Source of the DNA: Synechococcus sp. A15-62
GTDB lineage: Bacteria; Cyanobacteriota; Cyanobacteriia; PCC-6307; Cyanobiaceae
Length of the DNA stretch: 64,000 nucleotides
Direction of reading: 5' to 3'
NCBI RefSeq assembly: GCF_014280075.1
Contig: NZ_CP047950.1
Location: 2,230,141 to 2,294,140 of the forward strand
Below, one piece after another: positions 44,689 to 53,658 of the stretch. The first letter of the stretch is position 1. Each line of letters opens with the position of its first letter. Below the pieces are notes generated by a model. The model was not told the DNA's origin and searched no databases. It worked only from the letters and a program-made list of their open reading frames with translations. The position numbers and the translations under genes were made by a program.

Positions 44689-45891
44689 GCGGCGCTGGGA
44701 TGCTGACCAGAGTCGGGTTGGCAAACCCCAGACGTAAATGAAGCCCTCTGCAGCGCGGTGATCGAACTGATCCTCACTGCCGTAGGACGCCATTTCGGGG
44801 ACGTACAGGCTGCTGTCTGCTGAGCCGCGGCCGGTGACCGTGGCCGTTCCTTTGTGCAGCCGGAGACGAACGACACCGTTGACGGTGGCCTGGGTGCGGT
44901 CCATGAAGCCATCCAGAGCATCCTTGAGAGGACCAAACCAAAGGCCCTGATAGACGAGATCGGCCCACTGCATCTCCAATTGCCGCTTGCTGCGCAGCAC
45001 ATCGGCGGCCAGGGTCAGGCTTTCCAGTTCCTGGTGGGCCTGGATCAACAGCAAAAGGCCAGGCGTTTCGTAGATCTCCCTGGATTTGATGCCCACCACC
45101 CGGTTCTCGATCATGTCGAGACGGCCAATGCCATGGGTGCCCGCCAGACGGTTGGCTTCACGGATCAGGGCCACTGGGTCCAGCTTCTGGCCGTTGATCG
45201 CCACAGGATTGCCTGCTTCAAAAGCAATCTCGATCTCTTCGGAGGCATCCGGAGCAGCCTCCACCGATCGCGTCATGGCAAACACCTCCTCCGGCGGAGC
45301 CACCATCGGGTCTTCAAGGGGTCCGGCCTCAATGCTTCGGCCCAGCAGATTGAGATCGATCGAGTAGGGCGACTTCTTGCTCACCGGTGCGGGCAGACCA
45401 AAGCGTTCGCCGTAGGCGATGGTCTCCTCGCGGCTCATGCCCCACTCACGGGCAGGAGTGAGCACCTTGAGATCCGGTGCCAATGCAGCGATGGCCACAT
45501 CAAAACGCACCTGATCGTTGCCCTTGCCTGTGCATCCATGGGCGACAGCATCGGCACCCACCTCCCGGGCCACCTCCACAAGGCGCTTGGCAATCAGAGG
45601 CCTCGCCAAAGCCGTGGAGAGGGGGTAACGGCCTTCGTAAAGGGCGTTGGCTCGAATCGCCGGAAAGGCGAAATCCTTGATGAAGGGCTCGATCAGATCA
45701 CCCACCAGCGACTGACTGGCACCGGCATCCAGCGCTTTCTGACGGATCGGCTCCAGCTCATCGCCCTGGCCGAGATCAGCGGCAAAGGTGATCACATCCT
45801 CCACACCCCATTCCTGCTTGAGGTAGGGAATGCAAACGCTGGTATCCACTCCCCCGGAATAGGCGAGTACCACCTTCTTGGCGCGGCCCAT
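44680..45891 (-). CDS. argG: Argininosuccinate synthase ArgG
   Basis: ArgG joins citrulline and aspartate with ATP in arginine synthesis. The 403-aa protein opens [16 protein letters not shown] (the PP-loop), with [16 protein letters not shown] and [12 protein letters not shown] later. ATG 45891 overlaps the stop of a small upstream membrane protein gene as TGATG, so translation is probably coupled. A TTG at 45894 in the same frame is less likely. Confidence 0.96.
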   Translation of the reverse strand: MGRAKKVVLAYSGGVDTSVCIPYLKQEWGVEDVITFAADLGQGDELEPIRQKALDAGASQSLVGDLIEPFIKDFAFPAIRANALYEGRYPLSTALARPLIAKRLVEVAREVGADAVAHGCTGKGNDQVRFDVAIAALAPDLKVLTPAREWGMSREETIAYGERFGLPAPVSKKSPYSIDLNLLGRSIEAGPLEDPMVAPPEEVFAMTRSVEAAPDASEEIEIAFEAGNPVAINGQKLDPVALIREANRLAGTHGIGRLDMIENRVVGIKSREIYETPGLLLLIQAHQELESLTLAADVLRSKRQLEMQWADLVYQGLWFGPLKDALDGFMDRTQATVNGVVRLRLHKGTATVTGRGSADSSLYVPEMASYGSEDQFDHRAAEGFIYVWGLPTRLWSASQRRSS

Positions 45892-46124
45892 CAATGGGTC
45901 TCCTGATCACAATCGTCTGATTCTCTCGTCTCGCCGGCCGCCACCTTTGGGGAAGCCACAAGCAACCATGCAGCCAACCCCACAGCCGGAGCAAAGACCA
46001 GCAAGAGCGCCAGGGTCCAGGAGGTCTGCAACGGTTCAGGCCGCTGCAAGCCCCACCAATGCAGGCCAGCACTGATAGTCAGGGCCAGGCCCCACAGAAG
46101 AGCAAGTAGCGCAGATTTATTCAG
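45891..46124 (-). CDS. Two-helix membrane protein coupled to argG, non-standard start
   Basis: The frame from 46124 to TGA 45891-45893 encodes 77 residues: [16 protein letters not shown] as first membrane segment, then [17 protein letters not shown], a second segment [18 protein letters not shown] and an acidic tail ending DDCDQETH. It reads as a real two-TM protein and its stop overlaps the argG start as TGATG. However, no ATG, GTG or TTG occurs before the first segment; the best candidate is CTG 46122-46124, without a clear Shine-Dalgarno. A short truncated product from an internal TTG is the alternative. Confidence 0.6.
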   Translation of the reverse strand: MNKSALLALLWGLALTISAGLHWWGLQRPEPLQTSWTLALLLVFAPAVGLAAWLLVASPKVAAGETRESDDCDQETH

Positions 46125-46183
46125 AGGCTGCCCGAAAACAGGACGTGGTTTATGTTGTCTAATTGGCCCGCGTCCCTCCCTGC

Positions 46184-46453
46184 ATGAGCGCTCTGGTTGA
46201 TTTAAACGCCCTGGACAGCGTCAACCCGTCCCTCACCCGCTACGGGCGCCGCGACCCCGCACCCGTACTGCCCCTGCGTGAGGAGCCCGACCTCCTGTCC
46301 TGGCTGGAAGCCAGCGGTCGTCTCGTCGCCGACGAAGAATCCGGATCACCTGAAGTGAGCACCGTCGAAGAGGAGGAACTCTCCGCGCTCATGGGTGAGA
46401 AAGAGGATTACAACAAGGATGACGAGCAAAACGAGGAGCAGTGGGAGGACTGA
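46184..46453 (+). CDS. DUF3134-like small acidic protein
   Basis: An 89-aa protein. NPSLTRYGRRDPAPVLPL with LLSWLEASGRLV matches the cyanobacterial DUF3134 family of unknown function. The last 40 residues are strongly acidic (EEEELSALMGEKEDYNKDDE) and probably disordered. ATG 46184 fits; an extension to TTG 46163 is unlikely. It is divergent from the two-helix protein with 59 bases between and is upstream of mraY. Confidence 0.82.
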   Translation: MSALVDLNALDSVNPSLTRYGRRDPAPVLPLREEPDLLSWLEASGRLVADEESGSPEVSTVEEEELSALMGEKEDYNKDDEQNEEQWED

Positions 46454-46468
46454 CGTCCCCCAACCACT

Positions 46469-46523
46469 GACTGGTCGCCACTGAGCGACTCACCTATGGT
46501 CCCAGCGACCAGTCCAGTGTCGC
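46469..46523 (+). promoter_or_regulatory. Leader with competing hairpins before mraY
   Basis: GACTGGTCGC (46469-46478) pairs perfectly with GCGACCAGTC (46505-46514). Further copies are GCGAC at 46485 and GTCGC at 46519, so a second form (AGCGAC with GTCGCT) would reach to within a base of the TTG at 46525. The two foldings exclude each other. Whether this regulates mraY is untested. Confidence 0.45.
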
Positions 46524-46524
46524 T

Positions 46525-47625
46525 TTGCAATCCAGGGATTCGAACCACCGTCCTTGGTGGGAGAACGGCTCATTGAGTGCCAGCTTGCTGATGCTGGTGG
46601 TCTTGATGACCAGCTTTGCAGCCGACAAATGGATCACCAATGCGCAACTGAGCCTGCCGCTCTTGATTGCAGCGGTCTGCGCAACAGCGACTGCAGCCCT
46701 GGGCATCCCCCTTCTGCGGCGCTTGAAGATGGGGCAGTTCATCCGTGAGGAGGGCCCCAAAGCCCATCAAAGCAAGGCGGGAACGCCAACGATGGGGGGC
46801 CTTCTGGTGGTTCCCGTCGGGGTCGTGCTCGGGAGCCTGATCACACGCGATGCCGTGGCGTCACAACAACTGCTCAGCCTGGCAGCCCTGACCCTGGCGT
46901 TCATGCTGATCGGTGGCATCGATGACTGGAGCAGCCTCACCAAACACACCAATACAGGCCTGACGGCACGATGGAAATTACTGCTGCAAGCCATGGCGGC
47001 CGCAACCTTTCTGGCCATCGCTGCCTGGCAGGGCTGGATCAGCAGCAGCATTGCTTTGCCCTTTGGCCTTGAACTGCCAATGGGACTCCTGATCTGGCCG
47101 CTGGGGCTGTTTGTCGTTCTGGCGGAAAGCAACGCCACCAACCTCACCGATGGCCTGGATGGTTTGGCCAGCGGCTGCGGAGCACTGGTGTTTACGGGTC
47201 TGGCACTTCAACTGATGCTGCGAGGGGACAACGGAGATCCCGCTCTGGCTGGCTTCTGCATGGCCATGGCCGGGGCCTGGCTTGGGTTTCTCGTGCACAA
47301 CCGAAACCCGGCTCGGGCCTTCATGGGCGACACGGGATCCCTGGCGATGGGTGCCGCCCTCAGCGGTGTGGCCCTGTTGTCCAACAGCCTCTGGCCCCTG
47401 CTGGTGATGGGAGGCGTCTTCGTGGCGGAATCCCTCTCCGTGATCATCCAGGTTTGGGTGTTCAAGGCCACGAAAGGCCCTGATGGTCAGGGGCGACGCG
47501 TGTTCCGCATGGCGCCACTCCATCACCATTTTGAGCTGGGAGGCACCGATGAACGAAGCGTGGTGCCTGCGTTCTGGCTTGTCACAGCAGGGCTTGTGCT
47601 TCTCGGACTGGTGCTGCGTCCCTAA
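46525..47625 (+). CDS. mraY: Phospho-N-acetylmuramoyl-pentapeptide transferase MraY
   Basis: MraY makes lipid I by moving phospho-MurNAc-pentapeptide to undecaprenyl phosphate. The 366-aa protein has about ten membrane segments. Landmarks are [51 protein letters not shown] and the catalytic [11 protein letters not shown]. It begins at TTG 46525 behind a structured leader. It stands apart from the other mur genes. Confidence 0.95.
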   Translation: MQSRDSNHRPWWENGSLSASLLMLVVLMTSFAADKWITNAQLSLPLLIAAVCATATAALGIPLLRRLKMGQFIREEGPKAHQSKAGTPTMGGLLVVPVGVVLGSLITRDAVASQQLLSLAALTLAFMLIGGIDDWSSLTKHTNTGLTARWKLLLQAMAAATFLAIAAWQGWISSSIALPFGLELPMGLLIWPLGLFVVLAESNATNLTDGLDGLASGCGALVFTGLALQLMLRGDNGDPALAGFCMAMAGAWLGFLVHNRNPARAFMGDTGSLAMGAALSGVALLSNSLWPLLVMGGVFVAESLSVIIQVWVFKATKGPDGQGRRVFRMAPLHHHFELGGTDERSVVPAFWLVTAGLVLLGLVLRP

Positions 47626-47718
47626 CCGCTGATCTTTGATCCAATCCTGTGGAACCTCATTTCGAAGCGATCTCGAGGATGCAGTGATTCAGATCACCAA
47701 TGAGATTGAACTTTGTTC

Positions 47719-47755
47719 ACTCCTCACAATGTCAATCCTTCTGAGAAAGATTGAC
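47719..47755 (+). ncRNA. Yfr1-like motif with downstream hairpin, tentative
   Basis: ACTCCTCACAA (47719-47729) matches 10 of 11 positions of the conserved unpaired core of cyanobacterial Yfr1 (ACUCCUCACAC). It is followed directly by a perfect 7-bp hairpin GTCAATC/GATTGAC (47731-47755), as in Yfr1. No 5' stem and no terminal U-run are evident, and the known Yfr1 gene lies elsewhere in these genomes. The evidence is suggestive only. Confidence 0.25.
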
Positions 47756-47838
47756 GCTGATGCACAAAAATGACCGACGTTTTAGGAATTGAGAGTGACC
47801 ACAACACAGTGCTCTGAATGAAAGGAGGCCTGAACGAC

Positions 47839-47874
47839 ATATCCAGAACTCAGTGGATTTTGGATATCCAGAAC
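47839..47874 (+). repeat. Direct repeat upstream of a small gene
   Basis: ATATCCAGAAC occurs at 47839-47849 and again at 47864-47874, 25 bases apart. They lie 60-90 bases before ATG 47931 and could be a two-copy binding site. Apart from this and the Yfr1-like motif, the 305-base gap after mraY holds nothing recognised. Confidence 0.5.
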
Positions 47875-47930
47875 GAAAGCTCAATGCCGCTCACATCCCT
47901 TAAAGTCATCTTTTGAGGCGGCAAGGCAGG

Positions 47931-48179
47931 ATGACCTACTTCACCTGGCGTGAAACCGGTCTCACAGCTGACTGCTCAAGCCTCGAGGCGATGGCTGCCC
48001 GGTTTGAGGAGTCGGCCAGTTTGATGCGACGCATGTCAAGCGAAGGGTTCCAACTGGAACGCAAGGGAACGGAGCAGCGCATCACGCATCCCGATTCCAG
48101 CGTGTTTGAAGCCTGGGGTTTCGTCAGCGAAGAATCACCGGTCCGCCAACTCACGCTGATCCCCGATCTTCAGAACTGA
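47931..48179 (+). CDS. Conserved small protein, hypothetical
   Basis: An 82-aa protein opening MTYFTWRETGLTADC. It has a predicted central helix (SLEAMAARFEESASLMRRM), then a beta-rich part ending in RQLTLIPDLQN. It looks like a compact alpha/beta domain; no family can be named. It is co-translated with the next gene (TGATG). ATG 47931 follows a purine-rich AAGGCAGG. Confidence 0.75.
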   Translation: MTYFTWRETGLTADCSSLEAMAARFEESASLMRRMSSEGFQLERKGTEQRITHPDSSVFEAWGFVSEESPVRQLTLIPDLQN

Positions 48180-48346
48180 TGGACAACCTGCTTGCCAAAA
48201 CCGCTGAGCTGCTCGCCAATGCGGCTGCGGATCCTGATCGGGTTCTGCGATGGGTGCTGATCTATTTCGGTTTGTCGTCGCTTGGATTCATGGGCGTATG
48301 GCTGGTCGGAGAAGTGCGCCGTCAGAGCAGCACCGACTCGAACTGA
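48179..48346 (+). CDS. 55-aa single-pass membrane protein
   Basis: ATG 48179 overlaps the stop of the preceding gene by one base (TGATG). The 55 residues comprise an amphipathic N-terminal helix (LLAKTAELLANAAA), one membrane segment (VLIYFGLSSLGFMGVWLVG) and a short basic/Ser-rich tail. No family is recognised. The tight coupling suggests it works with the 82-aa protein. It ends 4 bases from the convergent peptidase gene. Confidence 0.7.
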   Translation: MDNLLAKTAELLANAAADPDRVLRWVLIYFGLSSLGFMGVWLVGEVRRQSSTDSN

Positions 48347-48350
48347 GCCC

Positions 48351-48773
48351 TCAACGGCTCGCTTCCACCGAGCGCTGACGCCATTGAGGCATTTGCTCCA
48401 TCGATTTCAGCTGCTCTGCGCTGGGGCTCTCAAGTACGTCCAGGAGATGCAGGGGTTCCGCTTCGAAGTGAAGATGAGGACCGGTCGACCATCGGCCCGT
48501 GTTGCCGCAAAGACCAATGATCTGGCCGCGGTTATAAGAGCCTGCTGGGGCACCAGCGTTCAGGTGGCTGTATCGCGTCTTGACGCCTGCCCCAGCCAGG
48601 TGAAACGTCCATCCGTGGGTGGCTGTCCAGCGACTCCGACCGACCCCGTCATGGGCAGCACGCACAGGGCGACCAACACGGCATGAGATGTCCAAGGCTG
48701 GATGGTCCTGTTCGACGCCCTGGGTCACCACACCCGACATCGGCACAAGCAACGCGGCAAACAGACCCAGCAA
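48351..48773 (-). CDS. M23 family metallopeptidase (LytM type), short form
   Basis: A 140-aa secreted protein: a signal-like hydrophobic start (LLGLFAALLVPMSG) and one LytM domain. Zinc ligands can be read as His and Asp in HPALDIS and the last His in GPHLHFE, with YSHL as the central His. Such enzymes cut peptide bridges of peptidoglycan. The domain is at the lower size limit. TTG 48773 is the start; no ATG is available in frame upstream. Confidence 0.85.
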   Translation of the reverse strand: MLGLFAALLVPMSGVVTQGVEQDHPALDISCRVGRPVRAAHDGVGRSRWTATHGWTFHLAGAGVKTRYSHLNAGAPAGSYNRGQIIGLCGNTGRWSTGPHLHFEAEPLHLLDVLESPSAEQLKSMEQMPQWRQRSVEASR

Positions 48774-48946
48774 GCAATCAAAACGAGAATCGGAAGAGAA
48801 TCTTAAGACACGGTTCCTTCCGTCAGAGGAAAGACAGGATTCCCGTTTTTCGTTAACGCTCTCTTAAAAGGAAAAAAAACCCTGTGGTTCCGAGCCACTG
48901 CCCCGACGGTCTGGCGACGGTTCGAAGTGCAAATCAACTGCAGCTC

Positions 48947-49549
48947 ATGCGCAGAGCACTTCTGTTCACCGGTGCCGGCCTGATGATCGCCGCAGCTGGA
49001 CTCCCTGGCTTCGCCGCCCCCAAGCAAACCGCCCGCACCGTCACCAACGGCTTCGTTCGCTCCAACGTGCTGTTGCCCATCGGTGGCAAAAAGGCCGTCT
49101 CTAATCCCGTTCCTCAGGATCTGAGCGATCTGTCCGGTTGGACCCGTGAAGAACTCGAAGTGGGTCTGGAGAAGCAGTACGACGTCGACGTTGCTGACGT
49201 CACTCGCTTCCTCTATTCCACCGAAGGCGAGGCCTTCCTCAAAGAAAGCATCAACGGCAACTATCACCCGTACTACAGCCAGCAGAACGACCTCCAGGCC
49301 GTTCGCAGCGCCATCATTCTCGATGCTGAAGATGGCAAACTCTCCAGCTACGGAATGATGGCCAAGCTGCCGACCGACCAGCGCCTGCAGGGTGCCATGA
49401 AGGTCTGCAATGCCGACGTGCAAGGTGATTTCCACAAGGACACCTCGCTGCTCAGCTGGTACATGAACACCCCGGCCTGCATCCAGGCCTACACCGCCAA
49501 GGCCGAAGAGCCCGCTCCTGCTGCTGCTCCCGTCCAGGGACTCTGGTGA
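48947..49549 (+). CDS. Secreted DUF1400-like protein
   Basis: A 200-aa protein with an N-terminal signal peptide (RRALLFTGAGLMIAAAG ... GFAAP). The rest resembles the N-terminal part of cyanobacterial DUF1400 proteins: DLSGWTREELEVGLEKQYDV, VTRFLYSTEGEAFLK and AVRSAIILDAEDG. It lacks the alpha/beta hydrolase domain of the full family. It has one Cys pair that may form a disulfide. Function is unknown. A strong terminator follows. ATG 48947 was preferred to an upstream frame to 48884. Confidence 0.75.
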   Translation: MRRALLFTGAGLMIAAAGLPGFAAPKQTARTVTNGFVRSNVLLPIGGKKAVSNPVPQDLSDLSGWTREELEVGLEKQYDVDVADVTRFLYSTEGEAFLKESINGNYHPYYSQQNDLQAVRSAIILDAEDGKLSSYGMMAKLPTDQRLQGAMKVCNADVQGDFHKDTSLLSWYMNTPACIQAYTAKAEEPAPAAAPVQGLW

Positions 49550-49581
49550 TCTAACGGCAGAACGACAAAACACGTCCACCG

Positions 49582-49608
49582 AGCCCTGGATCAACCCAGG
49601 GCTTTTTT
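49582..49608 (+). terminator. Intrinsic terminator of the DUF1400-like gene
   Basis: AGCCCTGG pairs with CCAGGGCT around a six-base loop, followed by TTTTTT. The hairpin ends the 48947 transcript; the L,D-transpeptidase gene reads toward it from the other side. Confidence 0.88.
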
Positions 49609-49643
49609 CATGCCCTGATTCATCACAACGAAACGATCAACGA

Positions 49644-50243
49644 TCAGGGCAGGACCACCACCGGAGTCCCCACATCCACAAGGTCAAAGACCCTGCGGAT
49701 GTGTTCGTCATAAAGGCGAACGCATCCATGCGACACGGCCCGTCCGACCGTCCAACGGTGGGGCGTGCCGTGCAAGCCGACGTGGGAGCAGCCGCGGACC
49801 TGCACCACCTTCTCGCCATCCCAACCACCGGGATTGGAGCAGTCCTGATAAAAAGCAATCCAACGAGATCCCAGGGGATTTCGGCCTCCGGGGGGAACCA
49901 GAGCACCGGTGCCGGGATGCCGCCAGACGGGGTCCACCGCTTTGAACAGCACCCGATGCTCGCCGAGAGGCGTTTCCCAGCCTTGGGTGCCGACAGCAGC
50001 AGGCACACGCAAACGAAGCTGCCCCTGCTCCAGCAGGATCAGCTGACGGCTGGAACGATGCAGCACCAGCTGCTTCGTGGAACGGGAACGAACAGCAGCA
50101 GGCAGCAAGGCCAGTGCTTCCGCATCACTGAGCCAGAGGGCAACCGGTGGAATGGGATCCGCAGGCCTGGACTGAACCGGCCCGAGCTGGAGACAAGCTC
50201 CAGCGAGAACCGCCAACAACGTCGCCCGAAGCACTGGACTCAA
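49644..50243 (-). CDS. L,D-transpeptidase (YkuD) family protein
   Basis: A 199-aa secreted protein with a signal-like N terminus (LRATLLAVLAGACLQLG) and a YkuD domain. The catalytic motif is HGTPHRW followed by SHGCVRL, with Cys as nucleophile. These enzymes make 3-3 cross-links or attach proteins in peptidoglycan. The TTG at 50243 is the likely start. A Cys within the signal could be a lipobox (AGAC), so it may be a lipoprotein. Confidence 0.9.
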   Translation of the reverse strand: MSPVLRATLLAVLAGACLQLGPVQSRPADPIPPVALWLSDAEALALLPAAVRSRSTKQLVLHRSSRQLILLEQGQLRLRVPAAVGTQGWETPLGEHRVLFKAVDPVWRHPGTGALVPPGGRNPLGSRWIAFYQDCSNPGGWDGEKVVQVRGCSHVGLHGTPHRWTVGRAVSHGCVRLYDEHIRRVFDLVDVGTPVVVLP

Positions 50244-50353
50244 TCAAGAACGCATCCTTGACCTAGCGGGACATCGGGAGCTGCACCCCAGGCTGCGGAA
50301 AGTCTCAGGACTTGCATTGATTGATGATGCAGTCAGGCCGTTCAAGGATCACC

Positions 50354-51532
50354 ATGCCGTCGTTTCCACGCACCGTGATGCTGCTGGGCAGCGGGGAGCT
50401 GGGCAAGGAGGTGGCCATTGCTGCCCAACGGCTGGGCTGCCGGGTGATCGCCTGTGATCGCTATGCCGGTGCCCCGGCCATGCAGGTGGCTGACGTGGCC
50501 GAAGTGCTGCCGATGACCGATGCCGATGCCTTGCTGGAGGTGGTCAGGCGCCACCAACCCGATGTGGTGATCCCGGAGATCGAAGCACTCGCCGTTCATG
50601 CCCTGGCGGAACTCGAACAGGAAGGAATCACCGTGATTCCAACGGCCCGTGCGACGGCCGTCACGATGAACCGAGACCGCATCCGCGACCTGGCAGCCGG
50701 CGAACTCGATCTCCGCACCGCCCGGTTCGCCTATGCCTCCAGCGCTGAGGAACTCAAAGCGGTGGCGGAGCCGCTGGGCTGGCCCGTCGTGGTGAAACCG
50801 GTGATGAGTTCCTCCGGCAAAGGCCAGAGCGTGGTGGACTGTGCGGACGATCTGCCCAAGGCCTGGGAGGCCGCCATGGCCGGCGCACGGGGCACCTCAA
50901 CCCAGGTGATCGTGGAGGAATTTCTCCATTTTGATCTGGAGATCACCTTGCTCACCATCCGTCAGCGCAATGGCGAAACCCTGTTCTGTGCACCAATCGG
51001 CCACGAACAGGAAGGAGGGGACTATCAGTGCAGCTGGCAGCCGGCGCAACTGACCGACCAGCAACTGCATCAGGCCCAGGCCATGGCCAAGACCGTCACC
51101 GACAACCTGGGCGGTGCCGGCCTCTTCGGTGTGGAATTTTTCCTCTGTGGCGATGAGGTGATTTTTTCCGAACTCTCTCCCCGGCCGCATGACACAGGCC
51201 TGGTCACCCTGATCAGCCAGAACCTGAGCGAGTTCGAACTGCATCTGCGCGCTGTTCTCGGTCTTCCGATCCCCGCCATCACAGCAGCAGATGCCGCCGC
51301 CAGCCGAGTGATCCTGGCCCAAACAAACATGGACTCCGTCGCTTTTGAAGGGGTCGAACAAGCGCTCACGGAAGCCGACACCCAAGTGCTGCTGTTCGGC
51401 AAGCCCACAGCCCGCCCCGGTCGGCGGATGGGTGTGGCTCTGGCAAGGGGAGTCGATCGCAAGGAAGCACAAGCCAAAGCCGACAGGGCAGCCGCCTGTG
51501 TATCCGTGATCCCAGGATCAACGGCTGGCTGA
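50354..51532 (+). CDS. purT: Formate-dependent GAR transformylase PurT
   Basis: PurT uses formate and ATP to formylate glycinamide ribonucleotide in purine synthesis. The 392-aa ATP-grasp protein opens RTVMLLGSGELGKEVAIAAQ, with VVKPVMSSSGKGQS and VEFFLCGDEVIFSELSPRPHD. ATG 50354 matches the family start; in-frame ATGs upstream were not used. AAGGA precedes it. It can use formate from PurU. It overlaps the sucrose-phosphate synthase gene by 15 bp tail to tail. Confidence 0.95.
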   Translation: MPSFPRTVMLLGSGELGKEVAIAAQRLGCRVIACDRYAGAPAMQVADVAEVLPMTDADALLEVVRRHQPDVVIPEIEALAVHALAELEQEGITVIPTARATAVTMNRDRIRDLAAGELDLRTARFAYASSAEELKAVAEPLGWPVVVKPVMSSSGKGQSVVDCADDLPKAWEAAMAGARGTSTQVIVEEFLHFDLEITLLTIRQRNGETLFCAPIGHEQEGGDYQCSWQPAQLTDQQLHQAQAMAKTVTDNLGGAGLFGVEFFLCGDEVIFSELSPRPHDTGLVTLISQNLSEFELHLRAVLGLPIPAITAADAAASRVILAQTNMDSVAFEGVEQALTEADTQVLLFGKPTARPGRRMGVALARGVDRKEAQAKADRAAACVSVIPGSTAG

Positions 51533-53641
51533 AAACCGAAAGTGGGTTAAGCCATCCAGCACGGCTCCAACACTGGGGCGTTTCGACACGTACACCCGCT
51601 GCTGGGTCCGTTGACCCAACAGGCAGGGATCGTGATCCGCAGGAACCACCGTGGCGGGCAACCCATCCAGCAACTCTCCATCCCCCTGCTGGCTAGCCAC
51701 CACCAGAACCTGCTGCAGGGGGAGCTGCCAAGACTGGGCCAGAAAACGAATGGCTTCACTGCGGGACGCACGCTGGGGCAGAACATCCAGGAACCAGTGG
51801 CAACGGAGCTGGGGTTCCGCCTGCAGACCATGTCGGCGCAAGCACTGACGGGCCAAACCAATCAGACCGCGGTTGGAGGCACGCAACAGGTAACTGACCT
51901 TGAAGGGACTCTGGTGATCAGGGTCCTGAAGCTGAATGTGTTCCTTGAGTTGCCCCATCGCTGCGAGAACAGCCTCGCGATCCCAGGCTTGGCTGATGCG
52001 CTGCGCCCATACGGGATCTTCCGCGCGATCCGAGGTGTGGTGAATCTCGGTTCCAGCCCGGCAGATCCAGGCCTTGGGGTCGGGAAGATGCAACTCCCGG
52101 TAGCGCTGACGCGCCTGGTCCAACGACCGCCCCGTGAGGATCACCAACCCTGTCGAAGCCGCAAAGGATTCAGCGTGAAGCCGATCACGCAGATGAGCAA
52201 GGGAGCGTTCCTCCGGCAGCTCCAAGCAGCTGTCGAGATCCAACGCCAACAGTCTGGAGACAGGGCTGGGCCGCCGCACCACCGACATGGCCCGAACAGA
52301 TGAAACGCGGACCTTCTGCCGCATCAGGGCGAGGTAGTGACACACATGGGCATCCCAGCTGAAGTGACGACTGATGGCCTCAACCCCGTTGTCACTCCAA
52401 CGACGCCAAAGGGAGCGATCACTGCCGGCCAATTCCAAGGCCTCCTGAAGTGCACCAGGATCGGTGACGTCCGCCAGAAGACCGTTGTCACAACGGTGTT
52501 GGATGTCCCTTGGACCGCCATCGTCGGTGGCCACCATCGGCAAACCACAGGCCGCGGCCTCCAGAAGAGTGAGTCCGAAAGGTTCGGTCAACGCCGGATT
52601 CACAAACAGCCCTCCACGGCGCGCCGCCCAGCGGTACAAAGCGGGAATCTGAGCACGACTGTGTTGTTTGGGATAAGCCACCTGGCCATAGAGATCAAAC
52701 CGATCCACCAGATCGAACACCTGCTGAAGCACATCGCGCTGCTGCTTCTCGAGCTGACGCGGGTCATCCCGACAGCCCAGCACCAGCACCAGGTTGTGGC
52801 GCTGCCGCAGCACCGGCGACTGGCCAAAGGCTTCCACCAGCGCGGGAATGTTCTTGCGCCGCACCGCACGGGAAATCGCCAGCAGAGGCGGACGCTCCGG
52901 CTCCCTGAGGAAAGGCTGCAACAGGCTTTGCAGCGCGGAGCCTTCCTGCGATGAACCGTGGGGATGGAAGCGGGAAGCATCGACACCTGGGGGCACCACC
53001 TCCGCCTGATCCGCCTGAAAGTGGCCGTAGCGGGAGTACTGCTGATCCGCCTCCTGACGGGTGCTGGTGATCACCAGATCCGCCTGGGCTAAGGCACGCT
53101 CTTCGGCATCAATGCGGCGACTGATGGCATAGGTCTGCTCAAGTTGAGACCGATCGAGGCCACCGGCCAGGAGACGTCGCTGTTTTTCCCGACCGAGGGA
53201 ATGGCCGGTGAAGACAAGCGGAATCCCCAGCCGCTGACTGACCAAAGCACCCACCAGACCGGCATCGGCATAGTGCGCATGAATCCAATCCACCCTCTGG
53301 CCGGGCTGGCTCAGATGTTCCACCAGCTGATCAGCCAACTCCTCGAGATGGGGCCAAAGCAGCTCCTTGCGCAGATAACGCTTCGGACCAAAGGGAAAGC
53401 GCAGGATGCGGGCTCCTGGAGCAATATCTTCAACCCGTTGGCTGTAATCGAGATCAACCCGTCGGTCCTGAATCAGCCGGGTGACCACATCCACCTGCTC
53501 CACCTCAGCCCGCTGAGCCAGGCTGCGCACGAGCTCCAGCACATACAACGTCTGACCACCGGTATCAGCATCCCGGCCCAGTTCGAGTTCATGGGAACGA
53601 AACAGACCGTGAAGGTGCAGATGCAACAACCGGATCCCCAT
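51518..53641 (-). CDS. spsA: Sucrose-phosphate synthase with SPP-like C-terminal domain
   Basis: This 707-aa enzyme joins UDP- or ADP-glucose with fructose 6-phosphate to sucrose 6-phosphate, an osmolyte route. Residues 1-460 are a GT-B glycosyltransferase with DADTGGQTLYVLEL and EPFGLTLLEAAACGLP. Residues 465-707 are HAD-like: LDLDSCLE keeps both Asp and VILTGRS is kept, but the last acidic motif GDSGND reads SQQGDG. The phosphatase step is therefore probably lost here. ATG 53641 follows GAGGGG. Confidence 0.92.
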   Translation of the reverse strand: MGIRLLHLHLHGLFRSHELELGRDADTGGQTLYVLELVRSLAQRAEVEQVDVVTRLIQDRRVDLDYSQRVEDIAPGARILRFPFGPKRYLRKELLWPHLEELADQLVEHLSQPGQRVDWIHAHYADAGLVGALVSQRLGIPLVFTGHSLGREKQRRLLAGGLDRSQLEQTYAISRRIDAEERALAQADLVITSTRQEADQQYSRYGHFQADQAEVVPPGVDASRFHPHGSSQEGSALQSLLQPFLREPERPPLLAISRAVRRKNIPALVEAFGQSPVLRQRHNLVLVLGCRDDPRQLEKQQRDVLQQVFDLVDRFDLYGQVAYPKQHSRAQIPALYRWAARRGGLFVNPALTEPFGLTLLEAAACGLPMVATDDGGPRDIQHRCDNGLLADVTDPGALQEALELAGSDRSLWRRWSDNGVEAISRHFSWDAHVCHYLALMRQKVRVSSVRAMSVVRRPSPVSRLLALDLDSCLELPEERSLAHLRDRLHAESFAASTGLVILTGRSLDQARQRYRELHLPDPKAWICRAGTEIHHTSDRAEDPVWAQRISQAWDREAVLAAMGQLKEHIQLQDPDHQSPFKVSYLLRASNRGLIGLARQCLRRHGLQAEPQLRCHWFLDVLPQRASRSEAIRFLAQSWQLPLQQVLVVASQQGDGELLDGLPATVVPADHDPCLLGQRTQQRVYVSKRPSVGAVLDGLTHFRFSASR

Positions 53642-53658
53642 TCACTCCCCTCACAAAC

